Positions 48,549-60,799 of a stretch of DNA of 64,000 nucleotides are shown one piece after another. This DNA is from Hysterangium stoloniferum. Taxonomy: Eukaryota; Basidiomycota; Agaricomycetes; Hysterangiales; Hysterangiaceae. Position 1 is the stretch's first letter. Every line of letters starts with the position of its first letter. The notes under the pieces were generated by a model. That model did not search any database and was not told the DNA's origin. It saw only the letters and a list, made by a program, of their open reading frames with translations. Location: contig WHVD01000089.1 in NCBI GenBank assembly GCA_015178975.1, positions 124,001 through 188,000 of the forward strand, given 5' to 3'. The position numbers were made by a program, and so were the translations under genes.

Positions 48549-49191
48549 TGTGAAGAGTCGCTAGATTCTGACCGTTCAATATACGAAGAATAGTGTTTAT
48601 TCAACTACTATTAGTAGGTATTGACCGTACAGTACAATACCGTAGATTACTAGACTGGCAGTACTAGTAAGGAGACACGCTATGCGTCTCAAGAGCAACT
48701 GTACAGTTGCTCTTGACGGCTAGAATGAGAGAAGGAAAGAGTTGACCTTCACGGTACAACTCGTAGCTAGACGCAAGATAGATAATCAACGAGAAGCTGA
48801 ATATCTAAAGTAAAGATATAGTAGCGTGAGTTGACTATAGTGTCGACGAGCGCAAAGACCTTAGAGGGGAACTTGACCTTCGCAGTTCGAGTTCAAAGTA
48901 CGTTAGTATGCGAGAGAACACTACCTTTATAGGTAGTTGAGACTTTACCCTTGACACCTCTCGCTATTCGACGTCTGGGTCATTTACGAGGTGGTGTCTG
49001 CTGGGTGAAAAGTGTCTATCATTTGGTGCCGAGAGCGCCCATACGTATACACAAAGCTTCGAACTACAAAATAAGGGTATGCTCAAAATATAGAAAGAAT
49101 GTAAATGAAGAAAATAAAAAGTAAATAATAAAATACTATAATCCAACTATTATTCCTTAGTCCAATTATGCATATATGCATACCCTTCACA
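48549..49191 (-). repeat. 3' LTR of the minus-strand gypsy element
   Basis: 643 bp, read on the minus strand from TGTGAAGGGTATGCA to CTCTTCACA, with TG...CA ends and a purine-rich tract (actggggggcac) just before it. It is the inverted relative of the LTR at 54310-56552. An internal perfect palindrome (caagagcaactgtacagttg region, near 48695-48715) occurs in both. Confidence 0.85.
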
Positions 49192-49216
49192 GTGCCCCCC
49201 AGTTCGAAGGGATGTG

Positions 49217-51401
49217 CTATACAAGGTGTTGAAGAGCATCTGGGACGCCGCCCCAAGCTTCCTGTGAGGATCCCCCAAGGTCCAAAATGATGTTTCCCCA
49301 TCGTTCCCTTTTTATTCTGAAGGATTCGGCTATTCTCGCCCGAGCCAAATCACTAGAATTCTTGTACAAGGAGTCGGCCCATCGTCTGTAGGCTTTCTCT
49401 CTGCAACGAATGACTGCGTGGACACTAACTGGTGGAGTGGAAATCCGCACGAGAAGAGGAGCGTTGGGGAGGGGAGATGAAGATGCGGGTAGCGGGGCAT
49501 GAACGTGTGGCTGTGTGGTGGTCTCTGTGGGAGGTGTCAGGACGAGGGCCTCGAGTAAATCTACTAAGCCAGCAATAGAGAGGACGCTCGCTGAGTCTGG
49601 GGGCAGACGGTGAAGCTCCACTATAATGTGCCGGAACATAGAGAGTTTAATCTCCTGTGCTGCTCGCACAAAGTTCTTTCCCTCTGCGAGATCCTTGAAT
49701 GAGAGATAGAAATCCTCCATTATCTCCGACAACGGAGCCAGACCGCGACAACCCTTAAGGCTCCCTTGAAGGACCGGTTGCTGAAGTACCGGCACGAGCT
49801 GTGATAGCACCCTTCTGACAGGAAACTGTTCGGAAGGATAGTTGACAGCTACTCACATCCAGAGAGTTGTGGATACGGGCTCAGTGGGGGGAAGTGGGCT
49901 GTCGAGGACGGGAATAGGGGATCGCTCTCGGAGAGGAGTGGTGGCTTTCTGCATCTCCTTCGCCTTTCTGCTTGCCATGGGAACGATGACGTCCGGTGTA
50001 GGAGGGTCCAAATCGACATCCATTCGCTCTGGTGGAAGATCCTGGATAGGGCTACCTAAGGACACGCAATATGAATACGGGGAGTCGGGAGGGATACCCG
50101 GTGATGGCGGAAGTGGGGTCGGGACCGGTATAGCTTTCGGGGAGAGAGAGAGACAAGGCACCAGAATCGGGGCTGAGGGAGTGTGTGCTGGAAGGAGGAT
50201 GGGAAGAGGCCTCGACGTTGGTGAAAGGCATGGGACTGGAATCAGGGAAGGTTCACATTGGGCTGAGAGAGTGTGTGCCAGATGAAGGATGGGAGGGGGC
50301 CTCAACATCCTAGGTGAGGTTGGGACCGGTACGGCTTTTGGGGAGGGAGGTAGATGAGGCGTTAGAATCGGGGCTGAGGGAGTATGTGTTGAGTGAATGA
50401 TGGGAAGGGGCCTTGACGTTGGCAAAAGACGTGGGACTGGAATCGTGGAAGGTTTGCGTTCCAGTGACTGTTGATTAGGGCGGTGACCCCTCCATACTCT
50501 GGATGACGGTCTCCTTGTTTGTCTTTGGTTGGGGTTGCTGGTTATGAAGCGAACTTTCGACGGGAGAAGGAACCCTTCATGGCAATCCTCTCCCAGATAT
50601 CGGATGCTATACGCACCATCCCTGCTCTCGTCTTCCTCCTCATCCTCATCTGAGGAAAAATCAATTGGTCCCCTACGGTACCCCTTTTCTCGCTGGGGCA
50701 ACGTTTGACCATCCCCTCGAGTAAGAACTATTCGTTGCAACTTAATGCGTCGAAGTAGTTCCCAGTCATAAAAGATGGTACCCTCCTTCTCCTTCCAGCT
50801 CTTGGTTCCTGTCGTCCTAATGCAAGGCGTCCCACCCTCACTATCATCGGTCTCCGCGAAGTCGGCCCATTTCTCTCCCAGGGGGGGGAAGGATCGGCGC
50901 GGAAGCTCTGTTTCTGAATTACGCTCTGTACTCACACCACTGTCACTTGGAGGGGACTCCTTCTCTTGCTCCCCTCACCTCCCCTCGCCTCCTGTACTCA
51001 GCGTGCCTTTCTCTTTTGCGGGTGAGCCTCCTCGCGTTGTGTTCTTCCATAAACGCTTCCTGCCTCCGCATAGTAGCAGCGACTTCCTCTGATGACAGTC
51101 TGACGGAGGGCCCTAACGGCTTGCTCCAATCCGTACCGGTATTTCCCCCCGGCTCATCACCAAAGGAGAAAGTCGACAGGGGGGTTGATTCTTGGGTACC
51201 CCGATTGCTCTCGACATTGTCTGTACGAGGCATGTGGGTGATGAATCCCCTGCCGGTCGTGGATGCACTGGCTGTCAGGGCCCGTGGGACCTTTTTGAAC
51301 TTAGGGAGGACTTGCTTGTTTTGTTGGAATGGGAGCATTGTAGCACGATAAAGTGGTGAAGTTGAAGGTAGAGGGAAGGGCTGTAGATAAGTGAAGGACA
51401 T
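49217..51401 (-). other. Extra proline-rich reading frames between gypsy pol and the 3' LTR (fossil)
   Basis: Downstream of the chromodomain the element carries about 2.2 kb of sense-strand open sequence in about three stretches. The first is basic (PFQQNKQVLPKFKKVPRALT and a REEERH-like charged end). The middle is acidic then strongly proline-rich with imperfect internal repeats (PLPI..HTPSAPI). The last is helical (LSEIMEDFYLSFKDLAEGKN). No signal peptide or membrane segment is evident, so this is not an obvious envelope. I recognise no family. Confidence 0.6.
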
Positions 51402-51697
51402 GGTATAAAAGATAAAGAAAATTTATGCGAATTTATGTGTACTTTTTTATATATATATTGAATTGAAACTCCGCTCGGTTGGTTGTTAAATAAAATTCAT
51501 TAATTGTGGCTGGGTTTTGGGTAAATGTGTCTGCTGCCAATTAGTGGTTGTCCCAATCGACCGGAGGGATAGAAAAATGAAAGAGAATAAAAGCCAATGA
51601 GATGGCTTGTTGAATGACTGAGATATTTCTGAAAGGAAGTTACGAAAGAAATGGAATAAATGATAGAATAGATGATTTCTTGAGCACATATATCCCG

Positions 51698-54309
51698 TTA
51701 AATTTTGAACAGCACCTTGTATGCCCTCAGAAGTGCCGGAGCATTCCTGAGGTTAGTGCTGCTTAACCACGAATCCTCCTCGGGTCCATAATCTTTCCAG
51801 CGCACCCTAAATAGCAGACGATTTCGCTGTTTTCTATGTCCAACAATAGCTTCGACTTCATATTCTTCGTGATCTGATTTCAACTCTCTTAGGTTCTCAA
51901 GTTGGGGTCTTGGACCTAGGTTGGGAGGAGAAGGTTGATATTTCCACAGATGATCCCGATTAATGACTGGATGCATCGGATACTCCGGGGGAATCTTAAG
52001 CCTAAACACTTGAGAGTTCAATTTCTCAAGGACCTCGAATGGTCCAATCCTTCTTTGTATTAGTTTCTTCCCCATTCCCTTGACTTCCACCAGTTCGAGG
52101 GAGTGAGGGTTTACCAATACAAAGTCTCCCTCGGAGATATCTTCTATGGGTCTTTGCTTCTTGTTATACGCTTGTGCTTGAATCTCTTGGGCTCGAGCAA
52201 TGGAATCCCGAGCCATCTGTTGGTGATTCTCTAGTTCGAGAATCCATTGGTCGGCCATAGGGCTGTCTGATAGTTCTCTAGGAACTAAGGGTTCGTCACC
52301 TCCTAGAACTCGAGACATCCCTCTCGGGAGGTATCCCATTAATAAGAAGGCCGGAGCGTAGTTCGTTGAACTGTGAACGGTTGAGTTGTATGCGTGGACT
52401 ACCACCTCAATCCATTGGGACCAGCTCTCCTTAGCAGAAGCACAATAGGCTTGAAGCATTTGTTCTATAGTCGCATTCATATTCTCCGTCTGTCCATCCG
52501 TTTGGGGATGATGGGCAGAAGATACCACAAGGGTGGTGCCGTAAATCTTACAGACTTCCCGCCAGAACCTGCAGGTCCATCTCTTGTCCCGATGGCAGAT
52601 TATTCGAGAGGGTAGTCCAAAGGGGCTGGCCACCTGTTTAACAAACATTCGTGCAAATCCTTCAGCCGTAAGGTTCGAGAAAGTAGGTATTGTAATAGCG
52701 AAATGCGTTAATTTATCAACGGTGACGAAAACTGCTGAATACATATCCTTTCCCGAGTCAGGTAGTCCAGTGATCAGGTCCATAGACACTACTTCGAAAG
52801 GCCTAAAAGGTACGTCGGCAGGTCTGAGAGCTCCTTGATGAGCGGTGCGATCAATTTTGGTCTTTTGGCAGATGTCGCAGGTACGCACATACGACACGCA
52901 ATCTTGCAGCATTTTTGGCCAAAAGAACCGGTCTTTCATTAGGTTGAACAACCGCTGACCTCCGGCGTGCGCTCCCTCAAAAGGATTATCATGTACCAAT
53001 CTTAAAATAGAACTAGTCATGGTTCTGGGCACACAAACTCGACTTTTCCAGTCTGAGTCATGAAAGTACAGGAGTTTGTTTGCTCCTACAAAGTAGTGAG
53101 AAGGAGTAACAACCGCATTGGGTGAGGGGGTATCTAGAGCGTAGAGGTTTCTGAAGACTGGGTCCTTCGAGTATCCTTCTAGAAATTTCTTTATATATCC
53201 CTCCTCGATACTGATTAGCAGCTGAGGATGACGCAGTGCAAAGTCAGACTCGTCCTCCTGATTGTCCCTCACTGCATTATGAAAATCCCATTCCGACTGT
53301 CGAACCTTCTGAGTTACTCCAAAAGGTTCCATGGAATCATTTATGATCGAGAAGACCGCCTTCTTAGCAGGTTCATCCTTCCATAGTTTTTCCTCAGTGC
53401 TTTTGTCCATAGAGGTCGAGGTGATAGCTTGTAAATCATCTCTAATAGGGCTCACGAAGGCTGGTACCCGAGGGAGTCTGGACAATGGGTCCACGTTACT
53501 GTGAACTCTTCCTGCTCGATGTAAAATTTCGAGACCTGGAAATGCAGTGTATATCGCCCCCCATGCGGCTAGTCGACGATTAGTGTTCTCGTACGATCTA
53601 GCCCATTGCAGAGCTGCATGGTCCGTAATGAGTAGAACGTGTTCACCTTCAATAAAGGGTTGGAAGTGGACTAGTCCCTCCTTTGCTGCTAACGCTTCTC
53701 GTTCAGTGGCAGAATAGTTACGTTCAGCGCTTTTCAGCGTGCGACTCCAGTATGCAATGACTCGTTCAACGGTAACTTCGGTCGCCTCAAAAGTGGGTCC
53801 CCATGAATCCAACCACTCAATCTCGGGCTGTTTAGTTTTGTACCGATGAACAAAGGATGGCACATCCTGCACACGGTCAAAGGCTAACTTGGCTTGGGCA
53901 TAGATTTTAGTGTCCATCAAGTCTCCTAAAGCCATCTTCTGGACTTGTTGGAGACAACAGCCTAAGGCAAAATCCGAAGCGTCCATATATAGCCGATAGG
54001 GCATCCCGCTTACTGGATGTCCCAGCACTGGTGCTGATCCTAGCGTGGCTTTAACATCCTCATAAGCTCTGACATGTTCAGCGGTCCACGTCCAGGGTGT
54101 TCCCTTTTTTAGGAGTGAAAATAAAGGGGACACCATCCATGAATAGAATGGTATATACGCTGAAAAGTAAAGGACCATTCCAAGAAACCGTTGTAGTTCA
54201 GAGACCTTAGTGGGTGGGGCCAGTTCCAATATAGCGCGAACTTTCTCTTGATGGGTCGAAAAACCCAACCTGGATACTTTCTGACCCAACAACAAGATCG
54301 AATTATATC
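51698..54309 (-). other. Gypsy pol: RT end, RNase H, integrase, chromodomain (fossil)
   Basis: Landmarks from the front: LGQKVSRLGFSTHQEKVRAI (RT connection), FLGMVLYFSAYIPFYSWMVS, RNase H around MDASDFALGCCLQQ and NYSATEREALAAKEGL, integrase zinc finger HDNPFEGAHAGGQRLF with CDICQKTK, the core DLITGLPDSGKDMYSAVFVT and HHPQTDGQTENMN, and a C-terminal chromodomain (YEVEAIVGHRKQRNRLLFRV with RWKDYGPEEDSW). The chromodomain marks it as a chromovirus, whose integration is usually steered to heterochromatin. Confidence 0.85.
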
Positions 54310-54326
54310 TGTGAAGGGTATGCATA

Positions 54327-55928
54327 CAGTAGGCCACAAAACCCTTACAATGTTTTGTACTTTTTGAAAGACATGGCTATTCCTCCAGAAATAAATTCTG
54401 TAAAATGCCGAAAATATTATGTAATACACTTCAACATCATACCTTCCAGAAATGCACAGCCACAAGGCACCACGACCTTATTTGGTAAGTCCACATCACA
54501 CACAAACCAATAGCTCATTGTAAGGGTTTTGTTGCACACATTTTTAAAGTTCAAAATGGGTCCTAGTCACATGACTTTGTTTATAAAGTTCAACAAAGTC
54601 ATGTGACCACTCTTCCTCAATGTATATAAGATGAAAGCAACCAGTTGGAATCCCACAATCACCCTACTCACAATGAAAAAGCTCTCCTCCAGCCAAATCC
54701 AACATGTTCTTACTCTACTTGACTCTGGCATTTCTGGAGCTCAAACATGTTACCAAACTCATCTCAGCAGTGCCACCATCAGTCGTATTTGCTCTGAGCA
54801 TTGCCCTGAACTCCCCAAATGCTCTGGTGGCTGTCCTACAAAGCTTACCACAGCCAATATTGCCTATGCTAGAAGAATAATTTGTATGGGGAAGGTTGAT
54901 AATGCCAGACAGGCAACCAAGAAACTTATAGACATCATCAACACTCCCATTACTTCACAAACAGTGCATTGCCACCTCAAAACCTTAGGCATGAGGGCTG
55001 TGGTAAAGAGAAAAAGGCCACTTCTCAAACCTCATCATCGGAAATCTCGATTGGAGTTTGCAGAAAGGCATTTGGAATGGACCCTGGAGGACTGGAAGAG
55101 GGTCATATGGTCTTATGAGACTAAGATTAATAGGCTGGGATCAGATGGAAGGAAATATGTGTGGAAAAATGTGGGTGAGGGGTTAAATGATAGGTTAGTA
55201 GAGGGAACAGTCAAGTTTGGAGGAGGAAACCTGATGATGTGGGGATGCATGGGCTGGGATGGGGTTGGGTTTGCAACCAAAATTGATGGGAGGATGGATG
55301 CTGAGCTTTATGTGGAGCTCCTGGATGGTGAACTCCAGCAAACCCTCATATATTACAACAAAACAGTGGCTGACATTGTGTTTCAACAAGACAATGACCC
55401 CAAACACACTAGCAAAAAGGCCCAGAAATGGTTCACTGACCATGATGTTACAGTCCTCAAATGGCCTGCACAATCTCCTGACATGAATCCTATTGAACAT
55501 CTGTGGAATCATGTCAAAAGGAAGCTGGGGGAGTATGAACAGCCTGCAAATAGTGTTCATGAACTGTGGGAGAGGGTGCAGAAGGTGTGGGAAGAGATTC
55601 CAAAGGAGGAGTGTCAGATGCTTATTGAGAGTATGCCTAGAAGACTTGCAGCAGTGATTAGAGCAAAGGGGGGCCATACTAAATACTAATTTCTTGTAAT
55701 AATAGTCTCAAAATAGTGTGCAACAAAACCCTTACAATGAGCTATTGGTTTGTGTGTGATCTGGACTTACCAAATAAGGACATGGTGCCTTGTGGCTGTG
55801 CATTTCTGGAAGGTATGATGTTGAAGTATATTACATAATATTTTCAGCAATTTACAGAATTTATTTCTGGAGGAATAGCCATGTCTTTCAAAAAGTGCAA
55901 AACATTGTAAGGGTTTTGTTGCCTACTG
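54327..55928 (+). mobile_element. Complete Tc1/mariner-type DNA transposon with 213 bp TIRs
   Basis: 1,602 bp flanked by TA on both sides (54325-54326 and 55929-55930). The left TIR is 54327-54539 and the right TIR 55716-55928, both starting cagtagg and nearly identical. Each TIR carries the 17-mer acaaaacccttacaatg near its outer end and an inverted copy near its inner end (54336-54352 and 54516-54532; 55723-55739 and 55903-55919). The transposase gene lies between. The insertion is in the LTR of the plus-strand gypsy element, so it is younger than that element. Confidence 0.93.
54631..55689 (+). CDS. Tc1-like DD34E transposase, first catalytic Asp replaced by Tyr
   Basis: Cut-and-paste transposase with an uninterrupted 352-residue frame. 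The N-terminal part holds two helix-turn-helix-like regions (KLSSSQIQHVLTLLDSGISG and SSATISRIC; later ITSQTVHCHLKTLGMRAVVK). The catalytic domain shows VIWSYETKINRLGSDG, where the first Asp of the triad is expected at position 162 but Tyr is found. The second Asp is D254 in FQQDNDPKHTS and the Glu is E289 in SPDMNPIEHLW, 34 residues apart, as in DD34E enzymes. There is no stop or frameshift. The likely start is at 54631, or the Met at 54673 just before KKLSSSQ. The substitution predicts a catalytically dead protein that might still bind the ends. Confidence 0.9.
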   Translation: MKATSWNPTITLLTMKKLSSSQIQHVLTLLDSGISGAQTCYQTHLSSATISRICSEHCPELPKCSGGCPTKLTTANIAYARRIICMGKVDNARQATKKLIDIINTPITSQTVHCHLKTLGMRAVVKRKRPLLKPHHRKSRLEFAERHLEWTLEDWKRVIWSYETKINRLGSDGRKYVWKNVGEGLNDRLVEGTVKFGGGNLMMWGCMGWDGVGFATKIDGRMDAELYVELLDGELQQTLIYYNKTVADIVFQQDNDPKHTSKKAQKWFTDHDVTVLKWPAQSPDMNPIEHLWNHVKRKLGEYEQPANSVHELWERVQKVWEEIPKEECQMLIESMPRRLAAVIRAKGGHTKY

Positions 55929-56628
55929 TATATCATGATTGGACTGTGGAATAATACATATATTATAGTATTTTATTATTTAGTTCTTACTCTTTTTTCC
56001 TAACTCTCTATATCTTTCGAGCATACCCGTATTTCTTAGTTCGAAGTCTTGTGTATATCTATGGGCACTTTCGGCGCTAAATCTCAGACATCTTTTACCC
56101 AGCAGACACCACCTCGTAAACGACCCAGATGTCGAATAGTGAGAGGTGTCAAGGGTAACATCTAAGCTACCTATAAGGGTAGCGTTCTCTAGTCTCCTGA
56201 CATACTTTGGACTCGAACTGCGAAGGTCGAGTTCCACTCTAAGGTCTTTGCGCTCGTCGACACTATAGTCGACTCGCGCTATTATCTCTTTACTTCAGAT
56301 ATTTGGCTTCTCGTTGATTATCTATTTACATTTAGCTATGAGTTGCACCATAAAGGTCAACTCTTCATTCTCTCATTCTAGCCGTCAAGAGCAACTGTAC
56401 AGTTGCTCTTGTGACATGTAGCGTGTCTCCTTGCTAGTACTGTCAGTCTAGCAATCTACAGTATTGTACTGAACGGTCAATACTTTCTAATAGTAGTTGA
56501 ATAAACACTATTCTTCGTATATTGAGCGGTAGGAATCTAACGACTCTTCACAGTGGTGATCCGAGCCGGACCGTTCTTTTCCTACGAGGAAAAACTTATT
56601 ATTTGACTACTAAGACCTGAACACGCGA

Positions 56629-59496
56629 ATGACTACGGGCAAGAATCAAACACCTAGGCCTTCATCAACACCGAGTAGCTCCATGCCTCGTCAAAAATCT
56701 TCTAACCTAGAACCACCCCATAATGCCACCCTGAGGAAGTCTTTGTCAACTTTTCAAGGATCAGCTCCTCCAGAGGATTCCCCCGGAGTAGTAGCTGGAT
56801 TGTCAACGAACATCCCCCCCAATCCACCTGAGGAACGCTCATCACTCGAGCAGTTGGACACCCCTGGAGCTAACATTGAGCCTAATCGAGCACCCACGCC
56901 TGTTCTCAGATTCCCTCCGAGACAGGTCATCCTTAAGCAGTTCCTCGGAGGTCATATGGTTTACGCCCAGCCCATCGACTACAAATGGGATATGTACTAC
57001 ACCGATCGAATCCCCGAGGATCAGGTTACCCCCTTCGTGGAGGAGTACAGTACGGATTATCCTATTTTACTGGAGACTGTAGCAGTGTGGTTAGGGCATT
57101 ATCAAGTGATTTTATCGGCATGGGATTTATTCACGTGACCAGGGAACCTTGAGGATTTGACCCAATCGATTCCTGAATGGTCGAATGAGGTGACGACCAC
57201 TATGGAAGGAGGAAGAAGAATTCTCAAGTGGGAGGTGTTTTCTCTGTTCCTTGAAGCACTTCGTACGCATGATGATGTGTTGCAGATCCTGCATGTCCTG
57301 CTTAGCGGAGATCATGTTGTGCCTAAGGTTGACTACCAGTACATGTACATCCGTATGTTGGAGGAGTCTCTCAATGGAGTCACGCCAAATCTATCGCTGG
57401 CATACCTCACTTTAAGGGGTCGGTTGAAGCGAAACCAAAGAAGACTTGATAAGATGGTTTTAGAGGTACTCCTCCCCTATAACGACTCGATCCAGGTCCC
57501 TGATTCGCCTATCTCCATGACCAATTCGTTCGTTCGCAACTTAAACGGGTCCCCTGATACTCGTTTTCTGCATTCTCTCAACCGTCCCATAATATTGGAG
57601 GATTTTCCACTGGACTTGAGGACGCAGGTGATGGAACGCCTTCAGGAGAAGAGGATTGAGGTCTGCGCTCCCTTCCATCAACCCCAGCCATGTCGACTTC
57701 TGAACACGACGGAGATCGAGAGACAAATCGCGATGGAACCGGGCCTAACGTCTCTCCAGGGAGATCACCACTCTCGCGTCGCTTTTGAGAGAGTCTCCAA
57801 CAGCCCTAACTTCAGGAATGAAGTGACCACTCTCAGAAACCGATCAGTCACCAACAAGGGTCGACCATCCTTCTCCATGGCATTCACTGAGGGCATAGCT
57901 GGCCCAGTTGCTGGTCGAGGATCGCTTAATTCAGACGGTCCCTGTCATTCTCTACTGATCGCTTCAAACCCTTTCTTGCCATCAGGAGGACCCCCTAGCG
58001 ATTCATCTGGGAGTTCGAATACTTCAGACCGGGGAGGGAACTCAGGACGTGGGGAGCGCCACAATGGAGTGCCTAATACCCCTTTTCGAACTCCGATGCG
58101 GTCTCGAGCTAGCGCGCTTATTGATGACTTACCTAAGGACAAGAAGGTCACTCTTAACACCAACGACCTTAAGATCAAATGGTCTGATCTCCCTGAATAT
58201 GACGGAGCTCAATCCGAGGCCCTGGACTATATCATGGACATCATGAGTCTCGCAGAGATATCAGACTCTATGAGTGCGATCTTAGGAGTTGCTCTGCCAA
58301 GATGACTCAAGGGGCACGCTAAGGTCTGGTGGAGCACCTTAGACTGTGAGCATCGTACTGAATTCAGTCAATCTCATGGGTCGTTTCTTTGGGGTATTGT
58401 CGAAGGATTGCTTGGAACTCGTTGGCGTGAATCCTTAGCCTTAGAATGGGAAGCTATGAAATTTCGACAGGCTGGTCACGATCGTGAGACACCCGTCCAC
58501 TATATCCAATGGAGAGTTAAACTTTATTGTTTCCTGTACGGGTTCCACCAGGACAGAGGGGATGAGACACGCAGACACATTCTCACGCTGCCTACGGAAT
58601 GGCTCTACCTTCTTCAAGGACAACCCATCAATGATATCATGAGTTTACAGACTTATGCTAATAACCTGCAAGAAGCTCTGATTAACGCTTGGGTCCAAAC
58701 ACACCGGGAACATTACAGGTTCCAGAAACCGCACGTAATGTTATCGGAGGGTCAAGAATTGGATTTTAGAGTCACCGGCGACTCCTCTTCACCTAACCAT
58801 ATTCTCGTTAGTGAGACTAATGAGAGAGGCTTGACGAGAAGGACCGTTCCGGACATCGCTGATCCAAAACAGGGAAAGCGTGACGGAAAAATGTTCTTTG
58901 AGAGGAGTAACAAGAGGAGCTCGGTCAAACCCACCAAGGAATGTTGGATATGCGGAAGCCTGGAGCATTTTAAAATAGATTGCCCCCACGTGGGCAAGAT
59001 GTCTCATTATGTCTCTATCAATAAATGGTCTGCACAGGATATGTCGGAGGAAACTGAGGAGCAAAGGTTATATGAGGCAGTTCATGGACTATCTATACAA
59101 GGACAAGTAAATAGCTCTGATGACGAATTGACCATTGTTCCCATTTATACACCCCAAGTCAGAGACGACTCAGTAAGAGAAGGAGATCGAATGACCGGCA
59201 AAACTCTTTCGTCTGAGGTCTACGTATCTATACTCGCTGCAGATTTTTTCGAAAAGGGAGATCGGTTGAGCGCACACCGGCAGGACCTTGAAGGCCTGAC
59301 CGAGAACCACTGTCAGATTCAGAATTATGACGAGCAAATCAACTCGGACTCGCTCTGTTTACCTGGAGCTGACATTGACACATTCCCGTTTGATCCTGGA
59401 AACCCTCCCGACTTACTACCGTATGATGACTCAGATTCGGAGGACGGTGATAGCGATCCAGCTGTGGATTCCTCCTCAAAACATATTCCTTGTTGA
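56629..59496 (+). other. Gag-like region of the plus-strand gypsy element (fossil)
   Basis: It starts MTTGKNQTPRPSSTPSSSMP with a Ser/Pro-rich N-terminus, followed by helical capsid-like sequence. The capsid-like part continues at 58408 onward (TPVHYIQWRVKLYCFLYGFH) and ends with a single CCHC zinc knuckle (CWICGSLEHFKIDC, near 58940-58985) and an acidic tail. The region is broken. Confidence 0.7.
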
Positions 59497-59574
59497 AGTG
59501 AATGCAGGAATGTAAGCCTGTCCCTGCGCAAGGAAAGTAGGAGGCCTAGAATCCAATACCCTCGTCCCAGTAGA

Positions 59575-60799
59575 TTGATGAAGGAGGATATTACAATCCT
59601 TTATCGAAAACAGGATCCCCCCAGTGGCTACTCTAGCATAGGAGTTGCAGCACTCCATGTTTTCGGTCATGTAGGAAATCCCGATTCACCCGAATGCGTT
59701 AAAGTTAGAATGGACACGGGAGCGGATCTTTCCCTTATATCGGAGGAATTCTACAAGGGGCTGCAGGGCCAGTATAAGTTGAAACAGGGACTCAAGTTAC
59801 GTCTAATCCAGCTCACGGGTAATGCCAAGGTCATAGGATACGTTAATATTCCTATTTACCTGGAGGACGACAGTGGCATTTTACTGAAATTCGCGGCGGA
59901 AACTTATGTTGTCAGAGGAATGACAATACCAATTCTTTTAGGAGAAGATTTCCATGTTAACTATGAAATTGGTACCCTAAGAGATCAGCCATTGGGATCT
60001 AGGCTTATTCTCCCGGGACGACAGGGTTTTATTCCAGCCAGTTCTGATAAGGAACCTCAACATTTGACCTTCACCGTCAACAAGGCCCCTTTCGGAAAGC
60101 CTCTGAAGGAGCGATCCAAACTCACCTCTCTCCCCGATAAAGGCGTGTGTACTGAAAGAGTCGCGCGAGTCTTGGAAGACTGCACCATTGAGCCGGAGTC
60201 AGCCAGATTAGTGCCTATTTTCGTTGAGGACCTGATAGGCGAGGAGTGGATTGTTGAAGGAATTGTATTACAAAATGAGGACGGCTCCATATTAGCCACC
60301 CCAATCACGGCAATTTCAAGGAATAGCGCGTCAGTACCTTTGGCCAACCCGTCGTTAACCCCTAAGATTATCCGACGAGGGGAGACAATCGGGATAATTC
60401 ACGACCCCGCTCATTGGGCTCATAAGCCCAAGTCACTTAAGGAGAAGGATTTAATGGTAGCCGGTGCGACCAAGATTGCACACCTTATTGAAAGTCTCTC
60501 TCAACTTGAGGAGGACCGTCAATCTGCTTCAGAAAGGCCTAAGCCATCTGTCGAACCAGAGATTACGGACGATTTCGAACTGCCCGGTCCCAAAACGGCT
60601 GTGGTGGCTGATAATGAGAAATTGGCCTCAGAAGATCTCCACAAGCTGGTTAACCTGGGACCAGATATACCAACAGAGATTCTGCCACGTCTCAGATCAG
60701 TTTTGACTGAGAACGTTAAGGCTTTCGGAGTCGATGGATGTTTAGGGCAAGTGGAATGCAGAGTCCCTATCCCTTTGAAAGAGGGTGCCCAGCCCATTT
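59575..60799 (+). other. Protease and start of pol of the plus-strand gypsy element (fossil)
   Basis: The retroviral-type aspartic protease signature VRMDTGADLSLISEEF lies near 59705-59755, with ILLGEDFHVNYEIG as its second half. A linker of unknown function follows. The open stretch runs directly into the first 251 bp insertion at 60800. Confidence 0.8.

Larger units (their letters stand above)
48549..54309 (-). mobile_element. Ty3/gypsy chromodomain element, 3' part (fossil; front part outside the window)
   Basis: On the minus strand, from 54309 downward: end of reverse transcriptase, RNase H, integrase with zinc finger, and a C-terminal chromodomain (pol part 51698-54309), then extra reading frames (49217-51401), a G-rich tract, and the 3' LTR (48549-49191). 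It is cut in the RT region at 54310 by a plus-strand relative. The visible pol part is long and open, so the element is fairly young, but as a whole it is broken by that insertion. It sits inside LTR d, with ctcga (48544-48548) as the candidate 5 bp target duplication. Its other end lies beyond 64000. Confidence 0.85.
54310..56552 (+). repeat. 5' LTR of the plus-strand gypsy element, split by Tc1/mariner
   Basis: The first 15 bp (TGTGAAGGGTATGCA, 54310-54324) precede a TA and the transposon. The LTR resumes at 55931 and ends CTCTTCACA at 56552. Without the insert it is about 639 bp, like the 643 bp LTR at 48549-49191. Immediately after it, gtggtgatccgagccgg is the likely tRNA primer-binding region. 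Confidence 0.85.
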
